NCBI GenBank assembly: GCA_937922955.1
Contig: CALAKO010000037.1
Location: 1 to 15,328 of the forward strand
Direction: 5' to 3'
Length of the DNA stretch: 15,328 nucleotides
Source: an uncultured Peptococcaceae bacterium
Lineage (GTDB): Bacteria > Bacillota > Peptococcia > Peptococcales > Peptococcaceae
The stretch's first letter is position 1; every line of letters starts with the position of its first letter. The notes under the pieces are model-generated. The model saw nothing but the letters and a program-made list of their open reading frames with translations. It had not been told where the DNA came from and made no database searches. The position numbers were made by a program, and so were the translations under genes. Of the stretch, positions 13,841-15,328 are shown piece by piece.

Positions 13841-14857
13841 TTAGTAGCGGCCAAATGTGCAGTTTGGAAAGTGGCAGCTTTCGCACATTTGACAAAGTCC
13901 GCCTTCGCCCAGACGAACCAAATCATCCTTGGTCAGTGGGTCGCCGCTGAAAATTTGTGGCAAAAGCACATCGAACATGGTTGTCGGGCGGCTGATGGCA
14001 GCGCCTGGCACGCCAAGAAGCGCCGTCTGCCCAAGATACGCCACTAAAGTCATATTGCCAGGCTGAGAGGGCACGCCATAGGAAACGACGTCCGCACCCA
14101 TTGCGCGAATGGCGCTTGGCGTTAAATCGTCCGGATCGACAGACATGCCGCCGGAAAATACTAGAAGATCAGCGCCGGCTGCCAGGAAAGTGTTCCCTGC
14201 TTCAACAATCATGTCGAGGTCGTCGTCACACAAACGAACGCCGAGAATTTCGGCAGGATAGTGAGCAAGTTTTGCCCGGGCGACGGCTTCAAATTTATCT
14301 TTTATACGACCGTGATAGATTTCAGAGCCTGTGATGATAATGCCAGCCTTCATTGGCTTGAACGGACGCAGATCGTAAAGCTGTTTGCCGCGGCAAAGAT
14401 TTTCAGCCTCCACAATCTGCCGCTCCTCTGTCACAAGAGGCACAATGCGCATGGAGACAAGCCGGTCGCCGGCTTTTACCGGATAATGATCCGGCAGGGT
14501 GGTGATGGTGATGTCGCCAATGCGGTTGACCGCTTCGAGAAGTGCTTTGTTGACTCGAAACATGCCGCTTTGGTCGGCAAGCAGCTGAACCTTGCCCTCA
14601 GAAATCGTGCCATAGTGAGCACCGGCTACGGTTGTCATTTGACTCAGTCTTCGAGCAGCGTCTTCTTCGTGAATTTCGCCAGCGTTTTCTTCCCAAATGA
14701 AAACATGCTGTTTGCCAATGTCTAAAAGTTTGGGAATGTCTTCCTCGGTAATCACATGGCCGCGCTTAAAAGCTGCACCCTTAAATCCGTCATACATTGC
14801 TGTAATGTCATGGCATAATGTCATCCCAACCGCATCATTTACGCTTACTTTTTTCAT
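13841..14857 (-). CDS. MoeA-like molybdopterin-binding protein with Cys-rich tail
   Basis: The 338-residue protein has the MoeA/MogA-type molybdopterin-binding domain (about 165-305): MKAGIIITGSEIYHGRIKDKF (169-189), LLVFSGGMSVDPDDLTPSA (231-249), VPSQPGNMTL and LLGVPGAAIS. The N-terminal half (KVSVNDAVGMTLCHDITA, AFKRGHVITEEDIPKLLDIG) differs from true MoeA and lacks its DGYA motif, and the chain is shorter than the ~400 residues of MoeA. It probably acts in molybdate insertion or in handling adenylylated molybdopterin. The tail ends CQMCESCHFPNCTF with Cys322, 325, 328 and 333, a possible metal or iron-sulfur site. The ATG at 14857 has AAAGGAGG 8 nt upstream. It follows the ABC ATPase by 40 bp and precedes moaA, and is probably in the same transcript. 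Confidence 0.9.
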   Translation of the reverse strand: MKKVSVNDAVGMTLCHDITAMYDGFKGAAFKRGHVITEEDIPKLLDIGKQHVFIWEENAGEIHEEDAARRLSQMTTVAGAHYGTISEGKVQLLADQSGMFRVNKALLEAVNRIGDITITTLPDHYPVKAGDRLVSMRIVPLVTEERQIVEAENLCRGKQLYDLRPFKPMKAGIIITGSEIYHGRIKDKFEAVARAKLAHYPAEILGVRLCDDDLDMIVEAGNTFLAAGADLLVFSGGMSVDPDDLTPSAIRAMGADVVSYGVPSQPGNMTLVAYLGQTALLGVPGAAISRPTTMFDVLLPQIFSGDPLTKDDLVRLGEGGLCQMCESCHFPNCTFGRY

Positions 14858-14897
14858 AACAATCTCCTCCTTTATGTGTGGGCAATATTGTTCGGTA

Positions 14898-15328
14898 TTA
14901 TTCGTTCAACAACATAATGTTTTCTGTTGGAATGTGCAGTACAATTTCTGGCGCCCGCACATTCTGCCAAAGCTCCTTATCTGCTTCCCAACCCAGCGGC
15001 AATGCGCGGGCAGACGATTTGGCACGCACCATTATTGTGTAGCTGAATGGGTTTTCAATCTCTTCAAGGACAGTAAAGACAGTTGCATTTGGCCCGTCAC
15101 CATAAAAAATATCGTGCATGCGAATTCCGATATAATGAAAGTTTTTGGCATCTTGCGATACATCAAGCGTCATGTCCCAGTCTGTTGCATGAATTTTATG
15201 CGCGCCGATGCTCACAAAGCTCGAAATATTTTTACACCCGGTAAGGATTGCCGCCTGACGGGTGGCAGGGTTGCGAAATACAGACGTTTTATCGCCGCAT
15301 GTTTCTAAATGGCCATGGTTCAAAATAG
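14898..15328 (-). CDS. Molybdate/tungstate-type ABC transporter ATP-binding protein, C-terminal part (cut by right edge)
   Basis: The frame is open through the right edge; 142 complete codons are visible. The first residues, ILNHGHLETCGDKTSVFRNP, are the end of an ABC ATPase domain (after the H-loop: 'V-L-x-x-G' then 'G-x-x-x-x-V-F-x-x-P'). ATRQAAILTGCKNIS follows, typical of the molybdate/tungstate/sulfate importer ATPases of anaerobes. The remaining ~105 residues (KIHATDWDMTLDV, YIGIRMHDIFY, FTVLEEIENPFSYTIMVRA) form the C-terminal regulatory region, possibly TOBE-like. Walker A, signature and Walker B lie outside the window, so ATPase activity cannot be judged here. Its place directly upstream of molybdopterin genes supports molybdate or tungstate import. 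A TTG at 15323 is an internal codon, not a start. Confidence 0.8.
   Translation of the reverse strand, partial: ILNHGHLETCGDKTSVFRNPATRQAAILTGCKNISSFVSIGAHKIHATDWDMTLDVSQDAKNFHYIGIRMHDIFYGDGPNATVFTVLEEIENPFSYTIMVRAKSSARALPLGWEADKELWQNVRAPEIVLHIPTENIMLLNE

Noticed and set aside
14697..15308. Plus-strand frame of 203 codons opposite the MoeA-like and ABC ATPase genes
   Set aside because: It crosses two genes with recognisable motifs on the other strand and shows no domain or ribosome site.

Overview
The window reads as chromosomal DNA of an anaerobic member of the Bacillota (Clostridia- or Negativicutes-like). The grounds are strong AAGGAG-type ribosome binding sites, many extended -10 promoters, short intergenic gaps, a Firmicutes-type GlnA, an EFR1-type flavodoxin/ferredoxin protein and a molybdopterin operon built from Firmicutes-style fused genes. 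Base composition looks moderate and even. I see no phage genes, insertion sequences, CRISPR arrays, tRNAs or rRNAs. The genus cannot be fixed from this sequence alone.

Left part (1-6320). The 5' portion of glnA runs off the left edge on the minus strand. It has a consensus-like promoter and a leader that is mostly one large hairpin followed by a U-tract. Diverging from it is a two-gene operon: a small uncharacterised protein coupled by a 4-bp overlap to a secreted lipoprotein nuclease with a cysteine-containing C-terminal tail. A bidirectional terminator separates this from a convergent UMF1/Atg22-like MFS transporter. Next come an EFR1-family flavodoxin plus 2x[4Fe-4S] protein, then a sodium:solute symporter with a MarR-type regulator. 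The symporter promoter has two copies of the palindrome TTCGATRTCGAA, one on each side of a perfect TATAAT, so autoregulation by the MarR protein is likely.

Middle part (6320-8400). This holds independent minus-strand genes: a DJ-1/PfpI protein, an adenine-phosphoribosyltransferase-like protein and a 68-residue membrane/coiled-coil protein. There is also a possible 17-codon plus-strand ORF. Extended -10 promoters and small inverted repeats lie in the gaps.

Right part (8354-15328). This is one minus-strand molybdenum operon ending at a strong terminator. In transcription order it holds the C-terminal part of a molybdate/tungstate-type ABC ATPase (cut by the right edge), a MoeA-like molybdopterin-binding protein with a Cys-rich tail, MoaA, MoaC and a MogA/MoaB-MOSC fusion. 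It continues with a MocA-like nucleotidyltransferase fused to a ModE-type DNA-binding domain, a histidine-phosphatase/HD-domain fusion, and XdhC. Most junctions from moaC onward overlap by 1-4 bp. The order suggests oxyanion uptake, pterin synthesis, adenylylation and metal insertion, then cytidylylation and XdhC-dependent maturation for a xanthine-dehydrogenase-type hydroxylase. The hydroxylase itself is not in the window. The least understood parts are the phosphatase/HD fusion and the MocA-ModE fusion.
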